Positions 1 through 8,744 of a stretch of DNA of 64,000 nucleotides are shown here, piece by piece; the first letter of the stretch is position 1, and each line of letters starts with the position of its first letter. The stretch lies in assembly GCA_039028795.1 (NCBI GenBank), contig JBCCHJ010000009.1:1-64000 (forward strand). Direction: 5' to 3'. The translations under genes and the position numbers were made by a program. Source of the stretch: Thermohalobaculum sp039028795 (lineage in GTDB: Bacteria; Pseudomonadota; Alphaproteobacteria; Rhodobacterales; Rhodobacteraceae). The notes beneath the pieces were generated by a model, which was not told where the DNA came from, did no database searches, and worked only from the letters and a program-made list of their open reading frames with translations.

Positions 1-260
1 AAGCAGCTCTGTGGCTGTGGGTTCTTTCTCACGTTATGCCCTCGGGCCCCGGAATGAGCGCACTACCTCGCCTGTGAATGGTCGACTCCGAGGCTATGGC
101 GGCTGAGGTGAGTAGAACTACAATGTCATGTATGTTGTGGCAGTTGGATGCGTCTTGGTTTGCTATAATATGGGCTGCGGCTCGCGGTCGTCGGCGAATG
201 ATAGCATCTTTCCACACCATGGCAAACTTTTCTTCCGCCTCTGTACCACTGTCATTTCAG
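1..260. other. Atypical left-edge segment, possible chimeric or inserted DNA
   Basis: No gene is recognised here on either strand. The segment is poorer in G+C than the rest of the window, and its open frames are short and resemble nothing I know. It ends exactly where homology to a short-chain dehydrogenase begins (base 261). A GTGAGT at 108-113 and a pyrimidine-rich stretch ending in CAG at 258-260 resemble eukaryotic splice signals, which may be chance. It may be a chimeric contig end, a remnant of an insertion, or foreign DNA. Confidence 0.5.
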
Positions 261-902
261 GCCGATCAATGCGAAGCGGCGGTGGAGGAGATCCGCGCCG
301 CGGGCGGAAAGGCCGTGGCCATCGCCGCCAATGCGGGAAAGCATGAGGAACTGGAGGCCCTGGCCGCCAAGACCCGCGCGGATCTGGGGCCGGTCGACAT
401 CGTTATCGGAAACGCTGCGGTGAACCCGCATTATGGGCCAATCTCGGAAATCCCTGACAGCGCCTATGAAAAGATCATGGCGACGAACGTGCAGTCAAAC
501 CTGTGGCTGGCGCGCTTGTGCGTCGAGGATATGGTGGCAAAGGGCACGGGGTCGATGATGTTCACGTCGTCGATTGGGGCGTTCAAGGCCTCGCCCGCCT
601 TGGGCACATACGGCATATCCAAACTGGCACTGATCGGTCTGGTCCGGAACCTGGCGCTGGAGTATGGGCCAAAGGGCGTGCGCTTCAACGCGATCTGCCC
701 AGGGCTAATCAAAACCGATTTTGCCCGGGCGCTGTGGGAAGACCCAGCGGCGGAGAAGCGGGTCAATCAGGACACCCCATTGCGCAGATTGGGGGAACCT
801 GACGATCTGGCGGGCACTGCGGTGTTCCTGGCATCCGACGCCTCGCGCTATATTACGGGTCAAGCGATCACAGTTTGCGGCGGGGTTAGTATGTGGTCCT
901 AG
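78..902 (+). pseudogene. 5'-truncated short-chain dehydrogenase/reductase (SDR)
   Basis: From residue 62 of the open frame (base 261) the protein is a clear classical SDR: the NAA turn near residue 112, a catalytic YGISK, the N-A-I-C-P-G segment and the C-terminal V-F-L-A-S-D...ITGQ...GG block are present. The preceding 61 residues are unrelated to SDRs, so the first strand and the glycine-rich TGxxxGxG nucleotide-binding motif are missing (about 35-40 residues). Without the dinucleotide-binding motif the product should not be an active oxidoreductase. The frame happens to stay open across the junction, so a chimeric protein of 274 residues could in principle be made, but no ribosome-binding site precedes any upstream ATG. 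Family membership is certain; substrate is unknown. Confidence 0.75.
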
Positions 903-919
903 TTTGCAGGTGCCGCGCT

Positions 920-1348
920 TTAGAGTGCCCAAAGTAATAGCTGAACCAGTATCGCCACCACCGGCACCAGCGCCACAGCAAGGCCGAGATACTTGAGCGT
1001 ATTGCCCTTTTCTCTGGACCGGTCCTTTGACCTGACGGTCAATCGGTAACCGACCCCAGGCACAGGGCGGATCAAGGCATGCCCCTCTGCCCCGAGCGCC
1101 TCGCGAATCTCTGCGATAAATTGGATCAGCTCGTCATCATCTGTTACGATGGTGCCTGTGGCTGCTGACGTCAGATCTTCTTTGGGTATGGCCTGACCTT
1201 GATTGGCTGCCAAGACTGCCAGGATTTTCGAGGCTGGCAGCGACAAAGCGATTATCTCGCCCGACGCGCTCAGCAGCTGCCCGGTGTCCCGGTCGAACCG
1301 GGTGGCACCGAACTGCATGATCCTGTCCTGACTGTCCGTCATGATCAT
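920..1348 (-). CDS. Membrane-anchored winged-helix regulator (OmpR/PhoB-type DNA-binding domain)
   Basis: A 142-residue protein. Residues about 10-105 form a PhoB/ToxR-type winged-helix domain, recognised by its ending P-V-P-G-V-G-Y-R-L (wing hairpin). A short basic linker (residues 106-117, rich in R and K) leads to one hydrophobic helix at residues 119-142 that runs to the C-terminus. There is no receiver domain and no periplasmic sensor domain, unlike CadC or ToxR, so any signal would have to come through a membrane partner. The start is either the ATG at 1348 or the in-frame ATG two codons later; neither has a strong Shine-Dalgarno sequence. It is divergent from the SDR gene at 1466, a possible target. 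The target genes are not known. Confidence 0.75.
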   Translation of the reverse strand: MIMTDSQDRIMQFGATRFDRDTGQLLSASGEIIALSLPASKILAVLAANQGQAIPKEDLTSAATGTIVTDDDELIQFIAEIREALGAEGHALIRPVPGVGYRLTVRSKDRSREKGNTLKYLGLAVALVPVVAILVQLLLWAL

Positions 1349-1428
1349 TATTCGATATCAACTCTGCTATCACCAAGCCAGGGCAGCAGTCTTTTACGAT
1401 CTTGGTTCGGACAGGTTCTGAAGACCGC

Positions 1429-1450
1429 GGCGGGCTGAAGCCCGCCCTAC
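1429..1450. repeat. Short intergenic palindrome, family A copy 1
   Basis: A GC-rich inverted repeat with 8-bp arms (GGCGGGCT / AGCCCGCC around GA) followed by CTAC. It belongs to the family with arms like GTAGGGTGGGGTT seen again near 31764, 36487, 36512, 39811, 39846 and 56245. Here it lies just upstream of the SDR gene at 1466. Confidence 0.6.
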
Positions 1451-1465
1451 GCAAAGGGGATCCAG

Positions 1466-2245
1466 ATGGACATCACAAACCGTATCGCAGTGGTGACAGG
1501 CGCGGCATCGGGCATAGGTCGGGCGTTATGCCTGGCCCTGCATGGCGCCGGGGCATCGAGGGTCATTTGCGCCGACCTGGACGGTGAGGGCGCGGACCGC
1601 ACAGCCGCTGAGATCGGCGGCGTGGGTCATAGGGTGAACGTGGGTGTAGAGGCAGAGGTTCAGTATCTGATCGAGGCGACAGAAGAAGACCACGGGCCTA
1701 TCGATCTCTTTATCTCGAACGCGGGCATCATCTTTCGTGGCGGCTTGGAAGTGCCGAACGAATATTGGCAACAGATCTGGGATGTTAATGTGATGGCCCA
1801 TGTCTATGCGGCGAGGCATGTGGTGCCACGGATGATCGAACGGGGTGGCGGATACCTGCTGAACACGGCTTCGGCCGCCGGATTGTTGAACCAGGTCGGT
1901 GCGGCGTCCTACGGGGTGACCAAACACGCCGCTGTCGGTTTGGCCGAGTGGCTGCAGATTACCTATGGGGACGATGGTATCCGGGTGTCGGTGCTGTGCC
2001 CGCAGGCCGTACGGACGGGGATGACGGCAGATCCAAACTCAGTTGCTGCCCAGGATGGGCTGATCGAGGCGGAACCCGTGGCCCAGGCCTGTCTGCAAGC
2101 GATCCGGGACGAGACATTCCTGGTACTACCGCATCCAGAGGTGCTGGAATATATGCGCCGCAAAACGTCAGATTACGACCGTTGGTTGGGCGGCATGCAG
2201 CGGCTGAACCGCAAGTTCTACCCGAAGGAAGACCGCGAGATTTAG
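1466..2245 (+). CDS. SDR family NAD(P)-dependent oxidoreductase
   Basis: A complete classical SDR of 259 residues. The nucleotide-binding motif TGAASGIG is at residues 11-18, the NAG motif at 85-87, the catalytic Ser at 136 and the catalytic pair Y149-G-V-T-K153. An acidic residue after the second strand (D37) suggests NAD rather than NADP. The ATG at 1466 follows AAAGGGGATCCAG, an acceptable ribosome-binding site. It stands apart from the truncated SDR upstream and is not a copy of it. A hairpin with a T-rich tail lies just downstream. The substrate cannot be deduced; the C-terminal extension after residue 210 is typical of SDRs acting on alcohols or ketones of unknown type. Confidence 0.88.
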   Translation: MDITNRIAVVTGAASGIGRALCLALHGAGASRVICADLDGEGADRTAAEIGGVGHRVNVGVEAEVQYLIEATEEDHGPIDLFISNAGIIFRGGLEVPNEYWQQIWDVNVMAHVYAARHVVPRMIERGGGYLLNTASAAGLLNQVGAASYGVTKHAAVGLAEWLQITYGDDGIRVSVLCPQAVRTGMTADPNSVAAQDGLIEAEPVAQACLQAIRDETFLVLPHPEVLEYMRRKTSDYDRWLGGMQRLNRKFYPKEDREI

Positions 2246-2271
2246 GGGCCGGGTTGGCCCTGCGGGCCAAG

Positions 2272-2319
2272 GCGAGAGCTCTGCTCTCGCGCTCTCGAGA
2301 TATTTTTAGCCAGATGAAG
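2272..2319 (+). terminator. Hairpin with T-run (intergenic repeat family B, copy 1)
   Basis: A perfect inverted repeat GCGAGAGC / GCTCTCGC with a 3-base loop (2272-2290), followed by a conserved tail with TATTTTTAGCC and CAGATGAAG. It sits 26 bases after the stop of the SDR gene and would act as its rho-independent terminator. Closely similar hairpin-plus-tail copies occur at 25904-25949 and, inverted, at 28363-28410. Confidence 0.6.
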
Positions 2320-2327
2320 AACGGGGG

Positions 2328-3350
2328 TTAGAGATTGTAAACCCGGCGCGCCGTACCTGCGAACATGGCGTTCTGTGCGGCGGTGTCATAACCTGCCCCG
2401 ATCTTCTTGAACGCGTTCCAAAGAACCGGATAACCGATCGAGAGGCGATCCACAGGGAAATTGCTTTCGAACATGCACCGGTCCGGACCGAAGCAGGCGA
2501 TCATGTGCCGGTACCAATCACCTTGTACCTCGACTAATTCATCCGATGATGGGGGCCGGTCCCGATCATGCCAGCCATACCCGTTGTCGGGCATGGCCAG
2601 GCCGCCCAGTTTTGCCACGACATTGGGGCATTCCGCCAGCGCGGCCATATCGTCTTTCCAGGCCGCAAAGATCTGATCGCGTTGCCCGGCATATTGGCCA
2701 ACACCCAAGGGCGTGCCTAAATGGTCAAGGATCAGCGTTGTCCCTGGCGCTGCCTTGGCCAGGGCGATGAAGTCCTGGTTCTGAAGATGGTAGTGCCAGG
2801 TGTCATAGGTCAGGCCCTGTTCGCCCAAATGAGCGACCCCGCGCTGAAAGTCCGGGTCCTGGTATTGACCCGGCGTGCCGCGCCCGGGAATTGCCAATGC
2901 CTCGGGATTCGGCTCGTGCGCCCCGGCATGACGGATGCCACGGAACCGCCCGCCCGAGGCCGCTTTATGCGCATCCAGCACCTCATCCAACTGCTGCAGA
3001 GGCAGGCGCAGGTCGGCATGGGCGACGATCCCTGTGACGCGCGCGCCGCCGGGACCTGCGGCATTGACCAGACCGGCGACATATTCGGTCTCTCCCACCG
3101 GCTTCAGATGATCGGGTCCGTCCGGGCGGTACTCAGCGAAGCACTCGATGAAGATTGTCTCAACCACGTTGTGGCCCGAGCCGGTATCCGACCAAAGCTC
3201 GGCCATCTCATAGGTCGAACCGCCCCGGTTCCAGAGGTGGTGGTGCGGGTCGACGATCTCGCGATCCGGGTCGATGATCTCTTCTTGCACCTGGTCCAGC
3301 CAATCGTTGCGCATGGCAGTGCGGGCAACCCAAAGACGTTTGTCGGCCAT
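2328..3350 (-). CDS. Amidohydrolase family protein (COG3618-type TIM-barrel hydrolase)
   Basis: A 340-residue metal-dependent hydrolase of the amidohydrolase superfamily. The N-terminal metal motif reads D-P-H-H-H-L-W (residues 34-40); a conserved H-A near residue 111, D-H-L-G near 210 and the late E-S-N-F-P-V-D are also seen. This pattern is that of the branch containing 2-pyrone-4,6-dicarboxylate lactonase and sugar lactonases, so lactone or amide hydrolysis of a small carboxylate is likely. The gene is convergent with the SDR gene. A GGAGGACACCGGT stretch before the ATG at 3350 is a good ribosome-binding site. The true substrate is unknown. Confidence 0.82.
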   Translation of the reverse strand: MADKRLWVARTAMRNDWLDQVQEEIIDPDREIVDPHHHLWNRGGSTYEMAELWSDTGSGHNVVETIFIECFAEYRPDGPDHLKPVGETEYVAGLVNAAGPGGARVTGIVAHADLRLPLQQLDEVLDAHKAASGGRFRGIRHAGAHEPNPEALAIPGRGTPGQYQDPDFQRGVAHLGEQGLTYDTWHYHLQNQDFIALAKAAPGTTLILDHLGTPLGVGQYAGQRDQIFAAWKDDMAALAECPNVVAKLGGLAMPDNGYGWHDRDRPPSSDELVEVQGDWYRHMIACFGPDRCMFESNFPVDRLSIGYPVLWNAFKKIGAGYDTAAQNAMFAGTARRVYNL

Positions 3351-3552
3351 ACCGGTGTCCTCCTCAATCGTTCGGGCCAGTTTATCGAACTGCGCCGGTG
3401 CATAACATCACAAAAGAGATGAGGGTCGGCGGCGCCAAACAGGGCCTAGGCATGTCTTAACGCCCGGTCCGACAGGCATCGCAGCAACGTACCTGCGGTT
3501 TATGAAGCTTAGGGACTTTCAGGAACGGCGGGTTCAGTGCAAGGTCCCGATC

Positions 3553-4014
3553 TCAGCCAATCGTATGGACCTTGTCGCTCGAGTCCGGCTCGCGCACGCG
3601 GACAATTTCAATGCCCAGGCCAGCACCCTCCAGGCGATCCAGCTTCTCGATGCGGATCTGTACACGGCGGGCCCGTGGATCAACCAGAACCTGATGCGCC
3701 AACGCTTCGGCAAAGGTTTCCAGCAAGTTCATCCGGGGGCCGTCGATCAACGCCTCGATCGCGCCAACCAAATCATCATAGCTGACAACTCTGAACTGAT
3801 TGTCATCGATATGCGCAGTGTTTCTGGCGACCTCGAGAGTCACATCAAAGCGCACACGCTGCAGGACACCGCGTTCTTCCGCATAGGCCCCAATATCGAT
3901 CTCCCGAACATAGTTTGACAGGAAGATTTTGTCCGCCGGCACATCGGTTCCGGGAACGGCCAAAGGATCTATCGGATTTAACACCGGGCGTGTTTCGGTC
4001 ATGTTTTCTTGCAC
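3553..4014 (-). CDS. folB: Dihydroneopterin aldolase-like protein (FolB family)
   Basis: A FolB-type T-fold protein of 153 residues, somewhat longer than the usual 120 because of an N-terminal extension of about 27 residues. Seen are the D-K-I-F-L-S-N opening, a G-A-Y-x-E-E-R motif, the V-V-S-Y-D-D-L segment, the N-L-L-E-T-F-A-E pterin-binding segment with its Glu, and an E-K-L-D-R-L...AGLGIEIVR end. The family converts 7,8-dihydroneopterin to 6-hydroxymethyl-dihydropterin in folate synthesis. In FolB the lysine that activates the substrate lies in a K-P motif; here E-K-L replaces it, so activity is probable but not certain. The frame opens with GTG at 4014; an ATG at 4002 is an alternative start. 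Confidence 0.72.
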   Translation of the reverse strand: MQENMTETRPVLNPIDPLAVPGTDVPADKIFLSNYVREIDIGAYAEERGVLQRVRFDVTLEVARNTAHIDDNQFRVVSYDDLVGAIEALIDGPRMNLLETFAEALAHQVLVDPRARRVQIRIEKLDRLEGAGLGIEIVRVREPDSSDKVHTIG

Positions 4015-4144
4015 TGGTACCTTGCTTCGACGGGCGGCACACTATCTTCTGCTTCAGATTCAGACCATGCGAAAACGACGGAAGATGCACATTTCCGTCT
4101 ACGGTCGTATTGATTACCCGCCTCCAGCCTACCCAGAAACCTGG

Positions 4145-4210
4145 TCAAGTGAATATTTTATGATAAATTCATTTTTCAGCGTTGACTCTTAAAGCGCTTG
4201 GCCTAAAAAT
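4145..4210 (+). promoter_or_regulatory. Predicted promoter and dyads before the RND operon
   Basis: A TTGACT at 4182-4187 and AAAAAT at 4205-4210 with a 17-base spacer form a sigma-70-like promoter 45 bases before the exporter gene. The flanking DNA is unusually AT-rich for this genome and carries nested inverted repeats: GTCAA at 4145 pairs with TTGAC at 4182, and GAAT/ATTC lie inside. An AAGCGCTT palindrome lies in the spacer at 4191-4198. The dyads are plausible operators for the TetR regulator encoded in the same operon. This is inference from sequence alone. Confidence 0.4.
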
Positions 4211-4254
4211 TTTCGAAATTATTCATTCTTCAGAGACTCGCATGGAGGCGAAGC

Positions 4255-7200
4255 ATGAACACGGGGTCCCCGCAACACAGCTCCCAACCCTTTGCGCCTG
4301 TCGCAGACTTCATCGTCAAAGCAAGATGGTTGTGGCTTTTGATGGCTGTTGGCTTGGTCGCCCTGTCCATGGCGCGGATCGATCAAATCTGGCCCCCTAA
4401 TCCGGATGCGCGGATCTTCTTCGCTGAAGAAAATCCGGACCGGCAGGCCCTGGACCGGTTCGAGGAAACCTTCAACAAAAACGACAATCTGATGATCGTG
4501 GTCGAGGCGAAGGAGGGGGAAGTGTTCACCCCCAAGATCCTCAGCGCCATCGGAGAGATCACTGAAAAATCCTGGTATCTACCTTTTGTGAGACGGGTCG
4601 ATTCCATCACCAACTTCCAACACACCTATGCAGAAGGAGACGAAATGATCGTGCGGGATCTGGTCGAAGATCCCACGACTGTGACGCCCGAACAGGCGCA
4701 AGAGGCGAAAGACATAGCGCTGGACCGTGTTGAGTTGGTCAGCATGTATATTGCGCCGAATGCAGATGTGACCCAGGTTCAGGTCCTTTTCACCCTGCCT
4801 CAAATCGATCCCGCCACCGAAGTACCTTCGATCGCCGCCGCCATGTACGAGATGCAGGCGGAGATTGAAGAGAAGTATCCGGAGATTAAGCTTCACCTGT
4901 CCGGCGGCATCATGATCAACAACCAGTTCGCCGTATCCGGACAGCAGGATGGTCAGAACCTGCTTGGCCCGATGTTCCTGATCATTCTGGTCATCGTTGG
5001 ATTCGCGATCCGGTCCATTTTGGCGACTGTTTCGGTTTTGATCGTCATCATCCTGTCGGCTTTGGCCGGTTTGGGCGCGTTGGGTTGGATGGGATTGCCG
5101 TTGAACTCAGTGACCGTCCTATCCCCGCTTTACATCATGACACTGGCGGTTGCGTCTGCCGTGCACGTGCTCGCGGCCTGCCGACAGAACATGTTGGAGA
5201 CCGAGGACCGCAAAGAATGGGTCCGCAAAGCGCTGACCGATCACATGGGCGCGATCATCATCGCCTGTGTGACCACGGCAATCGGGTTCTTCTGCCTGAA
5301 CTTCTCGATTTCGCCGCCGTTCCGGCAACTCGGAAATGTTGTAGGCGTCGGTGTTCTGGCCGCGATGGTCTACACACTGACCCTATTGCCTGCGCTGATC
5401 ACCCTTCTGCCGATCGGGCGGCGCACCAAGCAGGCCGCCGCATCCAAGGCTATGGGTCAATTGGCCGAGTTCGTCATCGCCAACCGCAAGATGCTGCTGC
5501 CCACGACGGTCATCGCGGTCATCGCGCTGATCACCGGCATCAGCCAGATCAAGCTGGAAGACGACTTCATCCGCTATTTCGATGACCGCTATCAGTTCCG
5601 CCAGGACACCGACTTCATCGAAGACCGCCTGACCGGAGTGAACAACCTCGATTTCCCGCTCTATTCGGGCGAGGCCAGCGGCATTAACGAGCCAGCCTTC
5701 CTGGCCGAAGTTGATGCCTTCACCAATTGGCTGCGGGATCAGCCCGAAGTCACCTATGTGCGAAGCCTGACCGATACCATCGCCCGGCTGAACATGAACA
5801 TGCACGCCGATGATCCTTCATTCCACCGCTTGCCCGACACCTATGAGGAAAGCGCCCAGTACCTGTTCCTGTACGAGCTTTCCCTCGGCTACGGCATGGA
5901 CCTTACAGACCAGATCGATATCGACCGCGAACAACTGCGCCTGTCGACCTTTATGGCCAACGCCACCACGACCGAAATGCGCGAACTCACCTTGCGCGCA
6001 GGGGAGTGGGTCAAAGGCAACGCACCCATTATCCAAGCATCCTGGGAAGAGAAAAATCCAACAGTCGAAGTCGTCACCCCCACCGGTATCGTGCACGTCT
6101 TCAACTTGATCTCTTATCGGGATGTCCGAGGCATGCTGGGCGGCACGTTGATCGCGCTGGTGCTGATCTCTGGCATCATCATGGTCGCCTTGCGCAGCTT
6201 CCGCATTGGCATGATCAGCCTCATCCCCAACCTGATCCCCGCCGCAATGGCGTTCGGTGTCTGGGGATACAGCGTCGGTGCGGTGACACTTGCCATCGCC
6301 GTGGTGCTGGCCGCCACCTTGGGCATCGTCGTCGATGACACCGTGCACTTTCTGTCGAAATACAACAAAGCCAGAAAAGAGGGACAAAGCCCCGAAGATG
6401 CCGTGCGCTACACCTTCAAATCGGTGGGCATGGCTCTGTTCATCACAACCATCAGCCTGGTCGCCGGGTTCGCCATCTTAGCCCAATCGGGTTTTGCGGT
6501 TAACGGCGATATGGCAAAACTGACTGCAATCACCATTACGTTGGCGCTGATCGCCGACTTCTTGTTGCTGCCATCTCTGCTGATTTGGCTGGATAAAAGG
6601 AGCTCTTCCATGACTGCAGCTTCCGTTGCAACCGCCACCGCTGTCGCCTTGGTTATCGGCGGTGCCTTCTGGGCCGGACAGGCCAAAGCCGAAACCCCTG
6701 AAGAAAAGGGTCTGGCCATCGCGATCGAGGCCGATAAACGCGACCTAGGCTATGGCGACTTCAAGGTCGACGGCGAAATGGTCCTGCGTGACAAGGGCGG
6801 GCGGGAAAGCCGCCGCGTGTTCCGCAACCTGGTGAAGGAACGTCCCGAAACAACGTTGGGCGATCTGGGCGTTATCGTCTTCGAAAAACCCCGGGATATC
6901 CGCGGCACAGGTTTGCTGACCCATGCTAATATCGAGCCGAATGACGATGACCAGTGGCTCTACCTGCCAGCGGTGAAGCGGGTGAAGCGGATCTCTTCCT
7001 CCAACCGGACCGGTAAGTTCGTGTCCTCGGAATTTTCCTATGAAGACCTCGGCTCGCAGGAAGTCGATGACTACACCTATAAATGGCTGAAGGACGAGCC
7101 TTGCCCGAACGAGCCGTCCCTGACGTGCTTCGTCACAGAAAGCTACCCGAAGAACCCGAAATCCGGCTACTCGAAGCGAATTGCCTGGACCGATACCCAG

Positions 7201-7434
7201 GAATACCGCCTGATGCATATCGAGTTCTTCAATCGCCGGGGTGATCTGGAAAAGACGCTGACCTTCAACGGTTATTCACAGTATCTGGGTCAGTACTGGC
7301 GTCCGGCCGAAATGAAGATGGTCAACAAACAGACCGGCAAGGAAACAGATCTTTTGTGGACAAACTACAAGTTCGGCGTCGGTCTGGATGATGGCGACTT
7401 CCAGTCCCAGCGATTGAAAGCGATGGCACGGTAA
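4255..7434 (+). CDS. RND/MMPL exporter fused to a LolA-like outer-membrane lipoprotein-sorting domain
   Basis: A 1059-residue fusion. Residues 1-785 are an RND permease of the MMPL/HAE3 type: TM1 at about 23-42, a periplasmic loop, TM clusters at about 240-420 and 625-780, and the V-V-D-D-T-V-H motif in the second cluster. Residues 786-1059 are a LolA-like lipoprotein-sorting protein (Y-L-P-A-V-K-R-V-K-R motif and G-x-W-x-P end). At the join, an AAAAGGAG (6595-6602) sits 7 bases before an in-frame ATG at 6610 that opens a textbook signal peptide (residues 786-812, cleavage after A-K-A). So the second domain could be translated separately, or the two genes merged by loss of a stop codon. The first ATG follows GGAGG at 4243. 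The domain pair suggests export of a lipid or hydrophobic compound to the outer membrane; the cargo is unknown. Confidence 0.85.
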   Translation: MNTGSPQHSSQPFAPVADFIVKARWLWLLMAVGLVALSMARIDQIWPPNPDARIFFAEENPDRQALDRFEETFNKNDNLMIVVEAKEGEVFTPKILSAIGEITEKSWYLPFVRRVDSITNFQHTYAEGDEMIVRDLVEDPTTVTPEQAQEAKDIALDRVELVSMYIAPNADVTQVQVLFTLPQIDPATEVPSIAAAMYEMQAEIEEKYPEIKLHLSGGIMINNQFAVSGQQDGQNLLGPMFLIILVIVGFAIRSILATVSVLIVIILSALAGLGALGWMGLPLNSVTVLSPLYIMTLAVASAVHVLAACRQNMLETEDRKEWVRKALTDHMGAIIIACVTTAIGFFCLNFSISPPFRQLGNVVGVGVLAAMVYTLTLLPALITLLPIGRRTKQAAASKAMGQLAEFVIANRKMLLPTTVIAVIALITGISQIKLEDDFIRYFDDRYQFRQDTDFIEDRLTGVNNLDFPLYSGEASGINEPAFLAEVDAFTNWLRDQPEVTYVRSLTDTIARLNMNMHADDPSFHRLPDTYEESAQYLFLYELSLGYGMDLTDQIDIDREQLRLSTFMANATTTEMRELTLRAGEWVKGNAPIIQASWEEKNPTVEVVTPTGIVHVFNLISYRDVRGMLGGTLIALVLISGIIMVALRSFRIGMISLIPNLIPAAMAFGVWGYSVGAVTLAIAVVLAATLGIVVDDTVHFLSKYNKARKEGQSPEDAVRYTFKSVGMALFITTISLVAGFAILAQSGFAVNGDMAKLTAITITLALIADFLLLPSLLIWLDKRSSSMTAASVATATAVALVIGGAFWAGQAKAETPEEKGLAIAIEADKRDLGYGDFKVDGEMVLRDKGGRESRRVFRNLVKERPETTLGDLGVIVFEKPRDIRGTGLLTHANIEPNDDDQWLYLPAVKRVKRISSSNRTGKFVSSEFSYEDLGSQEVDDYTYKWLKDEPCPNEPSLTCFVTESYPKNPKSGYSKRIAWTDTQEYRLMHIEFFNRRGDLEKTLTFNGYSQYLGQYWRPAEMKMVNKQTGKETDLLWTNYKFGVGLDDGDFQSQRLKAMAR

Positions 7435-7444
7435 CCGGGCGGAA

Positions 7445-8734
7445 ATGCTGACTTCATCTTGCCAGAACAAACCAGGGCGCGCGGGGGCAAAAGCCTCGCG
7501 CAGTCCGATTTTGGGTAAAGCCCTTGTGGCGGCTCTTTTCGGGCTGGGTTTCTGCGGCACCGTCCATGCACAAGATCTTGCACCCGACAGTGTCGAGCTT
7601 TTCGGTGAATTGGAACTGGAAGGAACCGTGTTCTTCCGCGATCCGCAATTCGTCGGGCAAGATCGCGACAGCGTTTCCTTCGCAGGACAGGCGACCTTTC
7701 TTGCGGAATGGGCCGATGGCGACATTGCCTTCCGTTTCACGCCATTTGCCCGCTATGACATCGCAGATGACCGGCGGACCCATGCCGATATTCGAGAGTT
7801 GAAATTCGACATCGCCCAAGGCAATTGGTCCTTCACGATCGGCGCGGATACGGTGTTCTGGGGCAAGACGGAAGTCGTGCACCTGGTCGACATCATCAAC
7901 CAGACAGACCAGGTCGAAGACCTGGACGATGAAGATCGCCTGGGCCAGCCGATGCTGCGCGTTAGCTATCTGGCCGAGGATATCGGCGAATTCAGCGCAT
8001 TCGTTTTGCCATTTTTCCGGGAACGCACCTTTCCCGGCGTGTCCGGACGCCTGCGCACCAACCCGCCGGTCAATACGGCGCTGCCAATCTTTGACACCGA
8101 TGCCGAAGAATGGACGCCGTCTTTCGCGCTGCGATATGATGGCGTCTTCGGTGATGTGGACCTCGGCGTCAGCGCCTTTCACGGCCTGGGCCGCGACCCT
8201 GCCTTCTTCTTCGATGGTGTGGATCTGCGCCCGTTCTACGAACGCATCACGCAGGTCGGCGTGGATGTGCAATACACGACCGAGGCAACCCTCTGGAAAG
8301 GCGAGGCCATCTGGCGCGGTGGACAGAAGAACGCCCGGTTCCAGGAAGAGGACTTCGTCGCGCTTACTGGCGGTGTTGAATATACGCTGTTCGGCGTCGC
8401 AGAATCGAACGCAGATTTGGGCCTCATCGTCGAATATGCCTGGGACAGCCGCCGTAACAACGCGCTGACGACGTTCCAGAATGATATCATCGGCGGTGTG
8501 CGCTTGGCCTTGAACGATGAAGAAGACACCGCCATCCTACTAACCGGGTCCGTCGATGTGAACGATGGCTCGTCCGGGTTGCGGTTGGAAGCGGACCGGC
8601 GTATCGCCGAAGACTGGACCTTGGGGATCGAAGGCCAAGCGTTTTTGGGCCTGGATAGGGGAACACCAGCAGGGGCTTTTGCTGACGATTCCTTTCTGCG
8701 GGCAAAGCTGACTTACTTCTTCGGGGTGGATTGA
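7445..8734 (+). CDS. Outer-membrane beta-barrel protein, putative partner of the RND exporter
   Basis: A 429-residue exported protein. After a long basic n-region, a hydrophobic core and cleavage site H-A|Q-D near residue 42, the rest alternates short amphipathic strands and acidic turns as in outer-membrane barrels, and the last strand ends in aromatic residues (L-T-Y-F-F). It begins 10 bases after the exporter stop, clearly in the same operon. In other proteobacteria similar RND plus LolA-like plus barrel sets (DUF1329/DUF1302-type) are found together. I infer that it forms the outer-membrane end of the same transport route. No close named family is recognised with certainty. Confidence 0.75.
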   Translation: MLTSSCQNKPGRAGAKASRSPILGKALVAALFGLGFCGTVHAQDLAPDSVELFGELELEGTVFFRDPQFVGQDRDSVSFAGQATFLAEWADGDIAFRFTPFARYDIADDRRTHADIRELKFDIAQGNWSFTIGADTVFWGKTEVVHLVDIINQTDQVEDLDDEDRLGQPMLRVSYLAEDIGEFSAFVLPFFRERTFPGVSGRLRTNPPVNTALPIFDTDAEEWTPSFALRYDGVFGDVDLGVSAFHGLGRDPAFFFDGVDLRPFYERITQVGVDVQYTTEATLWKGEAIWRGGQKNARFQEEDFVALTGGVEYTLFGVAESNADLGLIVEYAWDSRRNNALTTFQNDIIGGVRLALNDEEDTAILLTGSVDVNDGSSGLRLEADRRIAEDWTLGIEGQAFLGLDRGTPAGAFADDSFLRAKLTYFFGVD

Positions 8735-8744
8735 GGGGCCAGCC

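Noticed and set aside
108..260. Splice-donor GTGAGT and acceptor-like CAG as evidence of an intron
   Set aside because: No coding exon upstream is recognised, and the organism is bacterial; treated only as a hint of chimeric DNA.
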